Of a DNA stretch of 64,000 nt, positions 18,893 through 29,355 are shown one piece after another. Made by a program: the position numbers and the translations under genes. Each line of letters opens with the position of its first letter. Positions within the stretch are counted from its first letter, which is position 1. A model generated the notes under the pieces. That model did not search any database, had not been told where the DNA came from, and saw only the letters and a program-made list of their open reading frames with translations. The DNA is from Nitrospinaceae bacterium (GTDB taxonomy: Bacteria; Nitrospinota; Nitrospinia; Nitrospinales; JACRGP01), in NCBI GenBank assembly GCA_029261555.1, contig JAJDBB010000122.1, positions 1 through 64,000 on the forward strand, in the 5' to 3' direction.

Positions 18893-18983
18893 CGCTTCAT
18901 TCAAGAGCATCGGCTAATTGCGGTAAAACCCACGGCAATGCGTGGAAAAGCCGAAGCGTTTGATTTTCTTAGGTCGGCAACGT

Positions 18984-19415
18984 ATGGAAGAACTCAGGTT
19001 GTTGATTTTTAAAATCGGCGACGCGCGATTTGCGGCGGACATGGAGCAGATCGACGAAATGGTGGACGAGGGAGTCCCCAGGTCCAAGGGTTGGAACGTC
19101 GTGAAGTTTCACGACTGCGTTCCGTTGCGCGGGCCAGAGCCGAACTACGTTCATCCCCACGTCGCTTTGATTCGGGATGAGTCGGCCCGGCATGCCCTGC
19201 TCATCGATCAGCCGCAGAACATTTTCCATGTGGCCGTTTCCAGGGTTCGCCCGTTTCCGGCGCTTCTGGAAGCGAAAAAGAAAAACGCCGCCGTGTGGGG
19301 CGTCGTGTTTATCGAAGAAGAAATTGTTCTGCTCGTGGATCTGTACAAGTTAACTTTTGCCCCATCGGACGAAGGTGATTTGGAATCCGCGGAAGAAATA
19401 AATATAGAAGGGTGA
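18984..19415 (+). CDS. Divergent CheW-like protein
   Basis: LLIFKIGDARFAADMEQIDEMVDEG..VWGVVFIEEEIVLLVDLYKLTF; inside the chemosensory cluster. Confidence 0.65.
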   Translation: MEELRLLIFKIGDARFAADMEQIDEMVDEGVPRSKGWNVVKFHDCVPLRGPEPNYVHPHVALIRDESARHALLIDQPQNIFHVAVSRVRPFPALLEAKKKNAAVWGVVFIEEEIVLLVDLYKLTFAPSDEGDLESAEEINIEG

Positions 19416-19521
19416 CCCGGGAGGTTCCGGGAACCGACCCATTTTAAGGGTTGATCGTACTTAAGTTTTTTTCCGGCGTTGAAATAAATTTTTCTAAATA
19501 GCGATTGGGGGAGCGTTCAAG

Positions 19522-21933
19522 ATGCAAAACCTTTCCATTAAACAAAAAACCTACGGACTTTTTGGGATCTTGATTTTGGCGACCACGATCGCAAGCGGAA
19601 TGATTTTCGCGTCCTTGAACAAGGCGGGCGAAGACGCGGACATCACCAACGCCCTCGGGCGCCAGCGCATGCTGAGCCAGGCCATGGGCAAAACCGCTCT
19701 CGGCAACGCCATGGCCAAAAGCCGGAAGAAAACCATTGAGCGCAACGTCTCCCAACTCGACCGCTACATGACTAATATGCGCGCCAATTACACCAAGTAC
19801 GTCATCGTTCCGATGAAAAAAGCAGGCATACAAATTAGCATGGAGCCGGAAACGCTCAAGCATCCCGGCGTTCCCTTTCCCGCCACCTACACCCGTATCG
19901 TCAATTCGGCCTTCGCCAAGAATCAGGATTTCCAGATCGACATTCTCAGCAAAGACCCGGTGAACGCCGATAAAACCCTGAAAACCGACTTGGATAAAGC
20001 CGCTTGGGAAGCCCTGGAAAAAGATCCCAAGCAAGTTGTCTCGCGAGTGTACGAAGAGGACGGAAAGTTATACATCGGGCTTTACACCGCCGACATAGCG
20101 ACCATCAAACCCTGCGCCTCCTGCCATGCGGCGATCAAGGGGAGAAAGTTCAGGATCGGAGAAATGCTGGGAATCCGCAGTTTCCGCTTGTTGTATTCCT
20201 CGGACGTGGGCATGGGAAAATCTGAACTCAACGCCAAACTGGACGAATACAACCGCCTGAAAAAAATATTCGAGCAAACCCTGAACGCCATGCAAAACGG
20301 CGGGGAATATCCCACGGATCTGATGGGCAGGAACATGAATATGGTTCCCGCCATCGACGCTCCGGAAGCGCAAAACAAAATCAAAGAGGTTCAGGCTAAA
20401 TTCAACTCGTTAAACGCCCAAGTCAAGAACCTGGAAATTGCCGAGGTCAATTCCCTTCCCTATCGCATGGCTCAGCAAAAAATCCTGAGTGGCTCCAACG
20501 AATTGAGGAGCGCGAGCAACGACCTGGTCAACCTCTACACCCAAATCGCCAACCGAAACCAGACCCGCATCCGCTGGGCGGTGATCGTTAACCTCGTTGT
20601 GGTGTTGATCATACTGTTTGGAATGGGAGTTTACCTCACCCGCGCCGTCGTCAATCCCATGATCAAACTGGCAGGCGTCATGGAGGGCGTGGCCCAGGGC
20701 AATTTCGTGCAGGACAAGCTCCCCGTCCATTCTTCGGACGAGGTGGGCAAGCTCGCCCAAACCTACAACACCATGCTCGACACCATGCGCGACGTCGTCA
20801 ATCAATCCGAGGACATCGCGGCCGGCAACCTGTCCAAACAATACGAAATGAAAGGCGACCTGGCGCATGCCTTTGAAAAAATGACCCAGGAATTGCGCGA
20901 CAAGCAGGCGGCGGACGAAAAATTCAAAGCCATGGCCGATGATCTGCAAAAGAAAGTCGACCATCTGCTTGTCGTGGTGAGCGCCGCAGCGAAGGGCGAC
21001 CTGACCCGCAAGATACCCGCCATGGGCAAAGACGCAATCGGACAAATGAGCGGCGGATTGCAGGTCTTTTTCAAGCGTCTGAGCGAAAGCATGGCCGCCA
21101 TAACCCAAACCGCCAACAACCTGGCCCGCTCGGCCAAGGAGATTTCCTCCGCCGTCAGCGACCAGGCCTCCGTGGCGCAACAGAACGCTTCCTCGGTGAC
21201 GGAGATTTCCTCCACCGTGGAAGAGCTGGCAGCGTCCTCGTCGCAAGTGGCAGAAAACGCCAACGCCGTCGCCGAAATCTCCTCCAACGCCCTGCGCGAA
21301 ACCGAGCGCGGCATGGAGGCCATGGAAAACCTGAAGTCCAAGATGGACCTTATTTCCGAAGACAACCAGGCCAGCATTAAGGAAATTGTCGACCTCGGCA
21401 AACGCTCCAACGAAATCGGCAAGGTCATGGAGATCATCAACAACATCGCAGACCAGACCAAACTGATCGCCTTCAACGCCGCCATCGAGGCCTCCAGCGC
21501 GGGCGAGGCGGGCAAACGCTTCGGCGTGGTCGCCGTCGAAATCCGCCGCCTGGCCGACAACGTTATGGAATCCACCGGCGACATTCAAATCAAGATCGAG
21601 GAAATCCAGCAAGCGATCAACCGCCTGGTCGTAGCGTCGGAAACGGGATCCAAGCGGATTCATGAAGGCGCCGAGCTTACGGGACAAACGATCGAGGAAC
21701 TCGAACGCCTGGTGGACGGCTCAAAATCCGCCGCCGATTCCGCCCAGCAGATTTCCCTGTCGACCGGTCAACAGAAAACCGCCACCGATCAGGTGTTGAC
21801 GGCGCTCAAGGAAATTGTCAACGGCAGTCGGCAGTCTTCCACCGCCATCCGACAAACGTCCAGCGTGACCAGCAAACTTTCGGAGATGTCCAACGATTTG
21901 AAAAACATGGTAAGCAAATTTAAAATTTCCTAA
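19522..21933 (+). CDS. Methyl-accepting chemotaxis protein with PilJ/NarX-like P-box and Tll0287/DUF3365-like CxxCH sensor region
   Basis: NALGRQRMLSQAMGKTAL; CASCHAAIKGRKFRIGEMLGIRSFRL; TM, HAMP, IADQTKLIAFNAAIEASSAGEAGKRFGVVA signalling tip. Confidence 0.93.
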   Translation: MQNLSIKQKTYGLFGILILATTIASGMIFASLNKAGEDADITNALGRQRMLSQAMGKTALGNAMAKSRKKTIERNVSQLDRYMTNMRANYTKYVIVPMKKAGIQISMEPETLKHPGVPFPATYTRIVNSAFAKNQDFQIDILSKDPVNADKTLKTDLDKAAWEALEKDPKQVVSRVYEEDGKLYIGLYTADIATIKPCASCHAAIKGRKFRIGEMLGIRSFRLLYSSDVGMGKSELNAKLDEYNRLKKIFEQTLNAMQNGGEYPTDLMGRNMNMVPAIDAPEAQNKIKEVQAKFNSLNAQVKNLEIAEVNSLPYRMAQQKILSGSNELRSASNDLVNLYTQIANRNQTRIRWAVIVNLVVVLIILFGMGVYLTRAVVNPMIKLAGVMEGVAQGNFVQDKLPVHSSDEVGKLAQTYNTMLDTMRDVVNQSEDIAAGNLSKQYEMKGDLAHAFEKMTQELRDKQAADEKFKAMADDLQKKVDHLLVVVSAAAKGDLTRKIPAMGKDAIGQMSGGLQVFFKRLSESMAAITQTANNLARSAKEISSAVSDQASVAQQNASSVTEISSTVEELAASSSQVAENANAVAEISSNALRETERGMEAMENLKSKMDLISEDNQASIKEIVDLGKRSNEIGKVMEIINNIADQTKLIAFNAAIEASSAGEAGKRFGVVAVEIRRLADNVMESTGDIQIKIEEIQQAINRLVVASETGSKRIHEGAELTGQTIEELERLVDGSKSAADSAQQISLSTGQQKTATDQVLTALKEIVNGSRQSSTAIRQTSSVTSKLSEMSNDLKNMVSKFKIS

Positions 21934-21935
21934 CC

Positions 21936-22101
21936 CCAGGCAGGCGCCTGGAGGCAACCGGGGTAGCCCCCGGAGGCAGTTAAAAAAATAGCAACCACTG
22001 ATGAACACAGAAATAAAGTTGGCAGCGGTCGGTTGTCAGTTTAAGGAAAATTATTCAATCGTAAACTATCGCCCCCACGGCGAGTGGCCAGGCGCTTGCT
22101 T
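21936..22101. repeat. Dispersed palindromic repeat composite between MCP and cheB
   Basis: CCAGGCAGGCGCCTGG (21936-21951) 2 nt after the stop; ends CCCACGGCGAGTGGCCAGGCGCTTGCTTGG near the cheB start. Confidence 0.75.
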
Positions 22102-22128
22102 GGCGGCTGGGTTATTAAGGAGCGTTTA

Positions 22129-23118
22129 ATGCCAATAAGAGTATTGATTGTCGACGACAGCATGCTGGTCCAGGAAGTATTGAAAGATATGTTGTCCACT
22201 GATCCCGAAATCGAAGTCGTCGGCGTCGCCGGCAACGGCAGGGAAGGCGTGGAGATGACCAACCAGCTCAATCCGGATTTCATCACCATGGACATCAACA
22301 TGCCCGTCATGAACGGACTGGACGCCATCCAGGAAATCATGGCGGATCACACCACGCCCATCCTGGTGGTTTCCAGCATCAACGACTCCAAAGTGGCGTT
22401 CGACGCTTGTGCGCGCGGCGCCATGGACGTCTTTCCCAAGTCAGAGGTCGACCCGGACAAGGCGTCCAAACTAATCGACAAAATCAAAAGCCTGGCCGGC
22501 ACCCAAGTTATCGGCCACACACGGCAGGAACCGCCGCCAGAACCCAAAGCGCCCGAACCCACAATCGGCAAAGTGATCGCCATCGCCTGTTCCACCGGCG
22601 GACCCAAAGCGCTTTCACAAATATTGCCCGAGTTGCCGTCCAGCTTCAAGTATCCCATTTTGATCGCCCAGCATATCGAGGACGGGTTCCTGAGCGGGCT
22701 GGTGCAATGGCTGAATCAGGTGTCGCCCCTGAACGTTCAGGAAGGCTTGGAAGGGACGGATGTTTCCGCCGGGGGGATTTACGTCTCACCTTCGGATAGG
22801 CATATGCAGATCGACCCGCAGGGCAAAATCTGTTTTATCGACCGAAAACCCGCCGATCCTTATAAACCTTCCTGCGATATTCTGTTGAGTTCGGCAGGCA
22901 AATCCTTCGCTAAAAACAGCGTGGGGGTGATCCTTTCCGGAATGGCCCAGGACGGGGTCAAAGGTTTGCAGGCGATTAAAAACAGCGGCGGCGTCACCGT
23001 CGCCCAGGACGAAAAATCCAGCGTGGTTTTTGGCATGAACAACATGGCCATCAAGACCGGTTGCGTCGATAAAATATTGCCGCTCCGGGAAATCGGCAGG
23101 TTTCTGGCCGACCTTTAA
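22129..23118 (+). CDS. cheB: Chemotaxis response regulator protein-glutamate methylesterase CheB
   Basis: MPIRVLIVDDSMLVQEVL..MDINMPVMNGLDA; IAIACSTGGPKALSQILPELP; start revised from 22084. Confidence 0.95.
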   Translation: MPIRVLIVDDSMLVQEVLKDMLSTDPEIEVVGVAGNGREGVEMTNQLNPDFITMDINMPVMNGLDAIQEIMADHTTPILVVSSINDSKVAFDACARGAMDVFPKSEVDPDKASKLIDKIKSLAGTQVIGHTRQEPPPEPKAPEPTIGKVIAIACSTGGPKALSQILPELPSSFKYPILIAQHIEDGFLSGLVQWLNQVSPLNVQEGLEGTDVSAGGIYVSPSDRHMQIDPQGKICFIDRKPADPYKPSCDILLSSAGKSFAKNSVGVILSGMAQDGVKGLQAIKNSGGVTVAQDEKSSVVFGMNNMAIKTGCVDKILPLREIGRFLADL

Positions 23119-23133
23119 ATTGAAGGTAAAGCG

Positions 23134-24723
23134 ATGACGTCCGTTACCAGCGACGCCACAATGGATTTAACGCCGTTCATCAACCAAATTCGGGACCGTT
23201 GCGGTTTGTCGTTCAAACAACAAACCGTCGATATCCTGCGCACCGCAGTCAAGGAAAGAATGCAGACCCTGGAGTTGCAAAATCCCGCCGGGTACTTTTC
23301 CATTCTCCAGTCCCGCGAAGACGAAATCCAGCGCCTCATCAACCTCGTCACCGTCAACGAAACCTATTTTCTGCGCGAACCAAAGCATTTTGAGATACTG
23401 ACGGATCATCTGATCCCCGCCCTGCTAAAAACAACCAAACCCGGCGGTAGAATAAGTATCCTCAGCGCCGGATGCTCCACCGGGGCGGAACCTTATTCCA
23501 TCCTCATTGCCCTGTTGGAAAAGTTCGGCGACAGCATTCTGGAAAAGGTAAACGTGATCGGCGTGGACCTGGACTCAGAGGCTCTGGAATCGGCCCGCGC
23601 CGCGCGTTTCGGCAAGCACGCCTTTCGCGGGATGGACCCGAGAATTCAGCAGGACTATTTTGTCCCGCTCGAAAATAATGTGCTCGAGGTGGTCGACCGG
23701 GTCAAAAGCCAGGTGGAGTTTTGTCTGGGAAACCTGGCCGAGACAACTTTGCCGGGAACCCTCGGTTGGTTCGATATTATTTTTTACCGCAACGTTTCCA
23801 TTTACTTCGACAAAAAAACCCAGAAGGAAATTTTTCACAACTTGGCGCGCATGCTGACAGGCAGCGGCAAGCTAATCATGAGCTCCGTGGAGATATCCTT
23901 CCACGACCTGGATTCCCTGCATTTGCAGGAAATCGAAGGGGTTTATATGTATGGAAAATCTCCCGGCCTGAAAATTCAAATCCCAAAACCGGCGCCTTCC
24001 GTCGACGGCAACGCAACCTTGAACCGGACGGTTCCCGTTTTCGCCAAGAGAACGCGCCCGTCGCGGCCCGCCGCAAAAAAATCCCGATCCGCCCACGAAG
24101 AACGTCCACCCCTTCGGCGAGGAGACGCGCGGCAAGACGGGGAGCGCTCAGTTCCCATTTTGGCGTCCAAACAAAAAAACAATATCGCGCAAGAACGTCC
24201 GCCCCTTGGGCGAGGAGCTACTTTTGAAGACGCGCTGGCGCTCACCCAGAACGACAAGCCGGAGGAGGCCTTGCGCGTTTTGAAAGCGCTTTTGGAATCA
24301 CAGCCCGACTGCGTTCCGGCTTATGGATTGCTGGCCGCCCTGTCGATCAACCTGAATCGTCTGGACGCCGCCGAGCAAGCCTGCCGGACTGGCCTGGCCC
24401 TGAACGAATCGGACCTGGAATGCCACCTGCTCTCCGGCCTCGTCGCCAAAGAGCGCGGACAGATCAAGGAGGCCCAAGACTGGTTCCGGCGCGCGGTTTT
24501 TTTGGAATCCTCCTGCTGGCTCGCGCATTACCAATTGGCCGAAACGGCGAGTTCCCGGGATCAATGCGAGACCGCCGCCAAACATTACAACGCGACCCTG
24601 AAACTTCTGGATCGCTACGGATTGCAGAACAACGGACTGGCTTTTTTCCCATTGGCGTTTTCCGCCGACCATTTGATTCATTTATGCCGGCACAACCTGG
24701 AACGATTGAAGACTCGACACTAA
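23134..24723 (+). CDS. cheR: CheR methyltransferase with C-terminal TPR region
   Basis: VNETYFLREPKHFEIL..ILSAGCSTGAEPYSI; C-terminal TPR-like helices. Confidence 0.93.
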   Translation: MTSVTSDATMDLTPFINQIRDRCGLSFKQQTVDILRTAVKERMQTLELQNPAGYFSILQSREDEIQRLINLVTVNETYFLREPKHFEILTDHLIPALLKTTKPGGRISILSAGCSTGAEPYSILIALLEKFGDSILEKVNVIGVDLDSEALESARAARFGKHAFRGMDPRIQQDYFVPLENNVLEVVDRVKSQVEFCLGNLAETTLPGTLGWFDIIFYRNVSIYFDKKTQKEIFHNLARMLTGSGKLIMSSVEISFHDLDSLHLQEIEGVYMYGKSPGLKIQIPKPAPSVDGNATLNRTVPVFAKRTRPSRPAAKKSRSAHEERPPLRRGDARQDGERSVPILASKQKNNIAQERPPLGRGATFEDALALTQNDKPEEALRVLKALLESQPDCVPAYGLLAALSINLNRLDAAEQACRTGLALNESDLECHLLSGLVAKERGQIKEAQDWFRRAVFLESSCWLAHYQLAETASSRDQCETAAKHYNATLKLLDRYGLQNNGLAFFPLAFSADHLIHLCRHNLERLKTRH

Positions 24724-24732
24724 AAATTACTC

Positions 24733-27051
24733 ATGGCTTTTGACAAAACAAAATTCATCGCCCGCTTCATCGAAGAGGCGCAGGAACATATCGAGGTTCT
24801 CAACGAAGGCCTGGTCAAGCTGGAAAACGAGCCGGGCGATACGGAGACCGTGAACCAGATTTTCCGTTCCGCGCACACGATCAAAGGTTCTTCAAAAATT
24901 TTGAACCTGAAAGAGATCAACCAGGTGGCGCATAAACTGGAAGACGCCCTGGACGCCCTTCGGGATAACAAGATTCAGCAAAGTTCCGAATTGTTCGACC
25001 TGATATTCAAGGCCGTGGACATAATTGCGGACATGGTGGGCAAAACTCTGGAGAGCGAAACGCTGGACGTCGACACGACGGAAATCTGTCAAAAACTTTC
25101 CGAGGCGGCCCAGGGAGGCGCAGCCGCAGCCGTTCAGGAAGCCGCGCCTGTGTCGGCGGAACCGCCGCCTCTGGCGCCCGAACCTCCGCCGGTCGCTGCA
25201 ACGCCGCCGGAAACCAAACCCCCACCCGTAGCCGCTCCCGCGCCTGTTTTGGCGGAACCTCCGCCCGTCGCCAAAGAAACCCAAACCCCGGCCCCGGCCA
25301 AAACGGCGCCAATCGCTAAAAAGACAAAATCCCGCACTGCCGAAACCGTGCGCATCAGCACCGCCAAGCTGGACGAAACCGTGAAGCTGATGGGCGAGAT
25401 CGTCTCCAATCACATCCGCATGAAACAAAACCTGGTCGACATCGACGAGATCGGCAAATTGTCGAAAAAATTTCTCGACCAGTTTCAAAGCGTCTCCAAC
25501 GACCCAGCGGGCTTTACCAACGGCAAGCGCGCCGGCGTTTTAGAAACGGCGCATGCCGTCCAGTCCAAGTTGCGCGACCTGTCCGCCAACACAAAGGACG
25601 TGTTGAATTTTCAAACCCTACTGACCGACGACCTCAGGGAAAAAGTTCTCAAAATGAGGATGCTTCCTCTGTCCACCGCTACCGACGCCTTTTCCCGCCT
25701 CGTGCGCGACCTGGCGTCTTCCTGCAACAAGAAAATTCATTTCACCGTCGAAGGCGCCGAGACCGAGTTGGATAAAAAAATCATCGAGAAAATCGGCGAC
25801 CCCCTGCTCCACATGATCCGCAACAGCCTCGATCATGGGATTGAATCGCCCGAAGAGCGAGTCAAAGCCGGAAAACCGGAAACCGGCGAGTTGCAACTGA
25901 TCGCCGGTTACGAAGGCGGGTCCGTGCTCATCCAGTTGAAGGACGACGGCGCGGGAGTCGCCGTCGATAAAGTGAAGGAAAAAGCCTTGCGCAAGGGCTT
26001 GTTCGACGAGGAGACCCTGAACCGGATGTCGAAATCCGAAATCGTCAATTTAATTTTTCGCGCCGGATTCAGCACCGCGCCCATCATCACCGACCTTTCC
26101 GGACGAGGCGTGGGCATGGACGTGGTCAAAGACAACATTGTCATGCAACTCAAAGGCTCGGTACAGATCGAAACCGAGGAAGGCAAGGGAACGTCGTTTT
26201 TCATCCGACTGCCGCTCACCCTCGCTGTCATGCGTGTCCTGCTGGTCGAGGTCTCGGATTTCGTTTGCGCCCTGCCGCTCAACTCCGTCCGCGAGATCAT
26301 AAAAATCGATTCGTCGGAAATCATCGAAGTCGTCAACAAGCGCGCCATCAGCCTGCGCGACCAGATCATCCCCGTCGTGCATCTCGACCGCACCATCGAC
26401 TTGCCCGACTACAGGCAGAGCGACCCGAAGGAACTGGTCGTCGTCCTCGTCGCCATGGGCAGCGAACACCTGGGACTGATCGTGGACTCCATCGTCAGCG
26501 AGGAAGACATGGAGATCAAATCCATGCCCTCGCACATGAAAAACAACGAACTGGTTTCCGGCGTCACGCTCTCCGGCAAGAACAATATCGTTCTGGTCCT
26601 GCACGTTCCCCAACTTTTTTCCCTGGCCAAGGCCGGGCAAGAAGCCAGACACCTGGAAGACGCCGAAGAAGAAGAGGAAGTCAAACGCCTGCGCATTCTG
26701 GTCGTGGACGATTCCATCAGCACGCGGGAGATTGAGAAAAGCATTCTCGAGTCCTACGGTTACGAAGTAGAAACCGCCAGGGACGGCGCCGATGGTTTGG
26801 AAAAAGCCCGGAAAACCCAATACGACCTGGTGGTGACGGATATCGAAATGCCGCGCATGAACGGGTTTGAATTGACCCAGCGCCTGCGCGGGGAGGAATC
26901 CTACAAACTGACGCCCATCATCATCGTCAGTTCCCTGGACAAGGACGCGGACAAACACCGAGGCATGGAAGTCGGCGCCGACGCCTATATCATTAAAGGC
27001 GCGTTCGACCAAACCAACCTGCTCGACACGATCCAGACCCTGACTCATTAA
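24733..27051 (+). CDS. cheA: Hybrid chemotaxis histidine kinase CheA with C-terminal REC domain
   Basis: HPt FRSAHTIKGSSKIL; MLRNSLDHGIE-type MIRNSLDHGIESPEER; DLSGRGVGMDVV; CheW-like region; ILVVDDSISTREI..VVTDIEMPRMNG. Confidence 0.96.
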   Translation: MAFDKTKFIARFIEEAQEHIEVLNEGLVKLENEPGDTETVNQIFRSAHTIKGSSKILNLKEINQVAHKLEDALDALRDNKIQQSSELFDLIFKAVDIIADMVGKTLESETLDVDTTEICQKLSEAAQGGAAAAVQEAAPVSAEPPPLAPEPPPVAATPPETKPPPVAAPAPVLAEPPPVAKETQTPAPAKTAPIAKKTKSRTAETVRISTAKLDETVKLMGEIVSNHIRMKQNLVDIDEIGKLSKKFLDQFQSVSNDPAGFTNGKRAGVLETAHAVQSKLRDLSANTKDVLNFQTLLTDDLREKVLKMRMLPLSTATDAFSRLVRDLASSCNKKIHFTVEGAETELDKKIIEKIGDPLLHMIRNSLDHGIESPEERVKAGKPETGELQLIAGYEGGSVLIQLKDDGAGVAVDKVKEKALRKGLFDEETLNRMSKSEIVNLIFRAGFSTAPIITDLSGRGVGMDVVKDNIVMQLKGSVQIETEEGKGTSFFIRLPLTLAVMRVLLVEVSDFVCALPLNSVREIIKIDSSEIIEVVNKRAISLRDQIIPVVHLDRTIDLPDYRQSDPKELVVVLVAMGSEHLGLIVDSIVSEEDMEIKSMPSHMKNNELVSGVTLSGKNNIVLVLHVPQLFSLAKAGQEARHLEDAEEEEEVKRLRILVVDDSISTREIEKSILESYGYEVETARDGADGLEKARKTQYDLVVTDIEMPRMNGFELTQRLRGEESYKLTPIIIVSSLDKDADKHRGMEVGADAYIIKGAFDQTNLLDTIQTLTH

Positions 27052-27111
27052 CATATCCTTCCGGCTGGCAAATCTGGCAATCTGCCGCCGCATTAAGGAG
27101 ATCGACGCGCT

Positions 27112-29355
27112 ATGGAACCCGCAAAAATTCTGGTGGTGGACGACGACCCACTGACGCGAGACCTGCTGACGGAAATTCTGCGGGACGAAAACAGGCAAGT
27201 GGAATCCGCCGAAAACGGACGCCTTGCCCTGGACGCGCTGGAGAAAAATTCCTTCGACCTTGTCGTCTCCGATCTTCACATGCCCGAGATGGGCGGGCTG
27301 GAGTTGATCAAAGCCCTGCGCGTGGAAAAGGGTTCCGATATTCCCGTCATCGTGCTTTCCGCCAACGACGAAGTGCGGGTCGCGCTGGACGCCATCCAGT
27401 CCGGCGCCACCGATTACCTCATCAAGGACGAAAATATCCAGGAGACGGTATTCCTCGCGGTAGACAAGGCGTTGGAAAAAGCGCGCCTGCAAAAACAAAA
27501 CCGCGACCTGAAAAACGACGTCACCAAAAAAGACATGGAGATGGAAGGCGCGCTCGGAGCCATGACGGAGATCAGCATCGCCATCTCCAGCGAGAAAGAT
27601 TTTCAAAACCTTCTGCGCTCCATCATCATTCACAGCCGCACGCTGACCAACGCCGACGCGGGCACGCTGTATTTGAAAGAAGGCGACCGCCTGGCGTTCC
27701 AGATTTTTCAAAACGATACTTTGGGCGTGGACCTGGGAAGCCGCACCGGAAAAGAAATCTCCAGTCCTCCCGTGGAGATTTGCGAATCCAACGTATCCGG
27801 GTTTGCCGCTATCAAACGCACGATGGTCAACGTTCCGGACGTATATCATTCGGACCTGTTCGACTTCGGCGGCCCCAAGCGCTACGACGAGCTGAACGGC
27901 TACCGTTCCGTGTCCATGCTGGTCGCCCCCATGATCAACCGCTACAATGAAGTCGTGGGCGTGATCCAGCTGATCAACGCCAAAGACCCGGCCACGCGGG
28001 CGGTGGTTTCCTTTTCTGCCTTCGATGAAAAGCTGATCAAGTCCGTGGCCTCGTTGGCCGCCATCGCCGTCACCAACCTGAAGTTCAAGGAAAAGTCCGA
28101 ACAGCTTCTGAACGAAGTCCTCGACGTCAAAAACTACAACGAAAACGTTTTGCAAAGTCTGACCAACGGAGTCTTCGCCCTGGACAAGGAAAAGCGCATC
28201 ACCCTGTGCAACGCCGCCGCCCTGCGCATCCTGAACGTCAAATCCGAAGACCTGGTCCAGCGCTCCGCCGAGGAATGTTTTGCGGAAAACAACGGATGGC
28301 TGTTGGTTTATATCCAGACCGCGATGGAGACCGGCGAGCCGATCGAATTGATGGACGCGGAACTCAAACTGGACGGGGACGCCGTCGTTCCGGTCAACCT
28401 GACCGTCGCGCCGGTGACCAATTTACAAAAGGAGATGATCGGCTCCCTCGTGGTGTTCGAGGACGTCACGCAGGAAAAGCGCATCAAGGGAACCCTGTCG
28501 CGTTATATGACCGAAGAAGTGGCGGAGAAATTATTGGAGTCCGGCGGCGACGTCCTGGGCGGGCAAATCCAGGAGGCGTCCATTTTATTTTCCGACATTC
28601 GCGGATTCACCTCGTTCACGGAAACGCTGGGCGCGAATGAAACCGTCGTCCTGCTGAACGAATACCTTTCCGCGATGATCGACGTGGTTTTCATGAACCA
28701 CGGCATCCTCGACAAATTCATCGGCGACGCCATCCTCGCCGTCTTCGGCGCGCCGTTTCAAACCGGCGACGATCCGGACAACGCCGTGACGGCCGCCGTC
28801 GATATGATGATCGCTCTTCGCGAATTTAACTTGAAGCGTCGGGCGGAAAACAAGATGCCAATCGATATCGGCGTCGGCGTCAACACCGACGAAGTCCTCT
28901 CCGGCAACATCGGGTCGGAAAAGCGCATGGAGTATACCTGCATCGGCGACGGCGTGAATCTGGCGTCGCGCCTGGAAGGCGTCAACAAACTTTTCGGGAC
29001 CAATATTTTGATCACCGAAAATACCCGCGCCAAACTGAAAAGAGATTTCCACACCCGGGAAATGGATTTCATCCGCGTCAAGGGCAAGGAAAATCCCATC
29101 GCGATTTACGAGGTGTTGGATTTTTTCGACGACGCGGCGTTTCCCAACCGGTCCGAATGCGTGGAACTGTTCAACGAAGGAATTAAAAGTTATCGCGGAC
29201 AAAACTGGGACCCCGCAGAGAAATATTTTTCCGAAGTCTTGCGGCATCGCCCGCAAGACGCCGCGTCGCAGGTCTATCTCGACCGGCGCCGGCATTTCAA
29301 AGCCAACCCACCAGGAGACGACTGGGACGGCGTCTGGACCATGGAAAGCAAATAA
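27112..29355 (+). CDS. REC-GAF-PAS class III adenylate/guanylate cyclase
   Basis: N-terminal REC ILVVDDDPLTRDLL; GAF; PAS; ILFSDIRGFTSFTE..FIGDAILAVFGAP..MEYTCIGDGVNLASRLEG. Confidence 0.93.
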   Translation: MEPAKILVVDDDPLTRDLLTEILRDENRQVESAENGRLALDALEKNSFDLVVSDLHMPEMGGLELIKALRVEKGSDIPVIVLSANDEVRVALDAIQSGATDYLIKDENIQETVFLAVDKALEKARLQKQNRDLKNDVTKKDMEMEGALGAMTEISIAISSEKDFQNLLRSIIIHSRTLTNADAGTLYLKEGDRLAFQIFQNDTLGVDLGSRTGKEISSPPVEICESNVSGFAAIKRTMVNVPDVYHSDLFDFGGPKRYDELNGYRSVSMLVAPMINRYNEVVGVIQLINAKDPATRAVVSFSAFDEKLIKSVASLAAIAVTNLKFKEKSEQLLNEVLDVKNYNENVLQSLTNGVFALDKEKRITLCNAAALRILNVKSEDLVQRSAEECFAENNGWLLVYIQTAMETGEPIELMDAELKLDGDAVVPVNLTVAPVTNLQKEMIGSLVVFEDVTQEKRIKGTLSRYMTEEVAEKLLESGGDVLGGQIQEASILFSDIRGFTSFTETLGANETVVLLNEYLSAMIDVVFMNHGILDKFIGDAILAVFGAPFQTGDDPDNAVTAAVDMMIALREFNLKRRAENKMPIDIGVGVNTDEVLSGNIGSEKRMEYTCIGDGVNLASRLEGVNKLFGTNILITENTRAKLKRDFHTREMDFIRVKGKENPIAIYEVLDFFDDAAFPNRSECVELFNEGIKSYRGQNWDPAEKYFSEVLRHRPQDAASQVYLDRRRHFKANPPGDDWDGVWTMESK

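Noticed and set aside
20410-21687. 425 aa minus-strand ORF
   Set aside because: Antisense of the MCP coding sequence; low-complexity His/Gly/Asp-rich translation with no family features.
26050-28155. 701 aa minus-strand ORF
   Set aside because: Antisense shadow of cheA and the cyclase genes, both of which have clear family signatures; GC-rich codon bias creates it.
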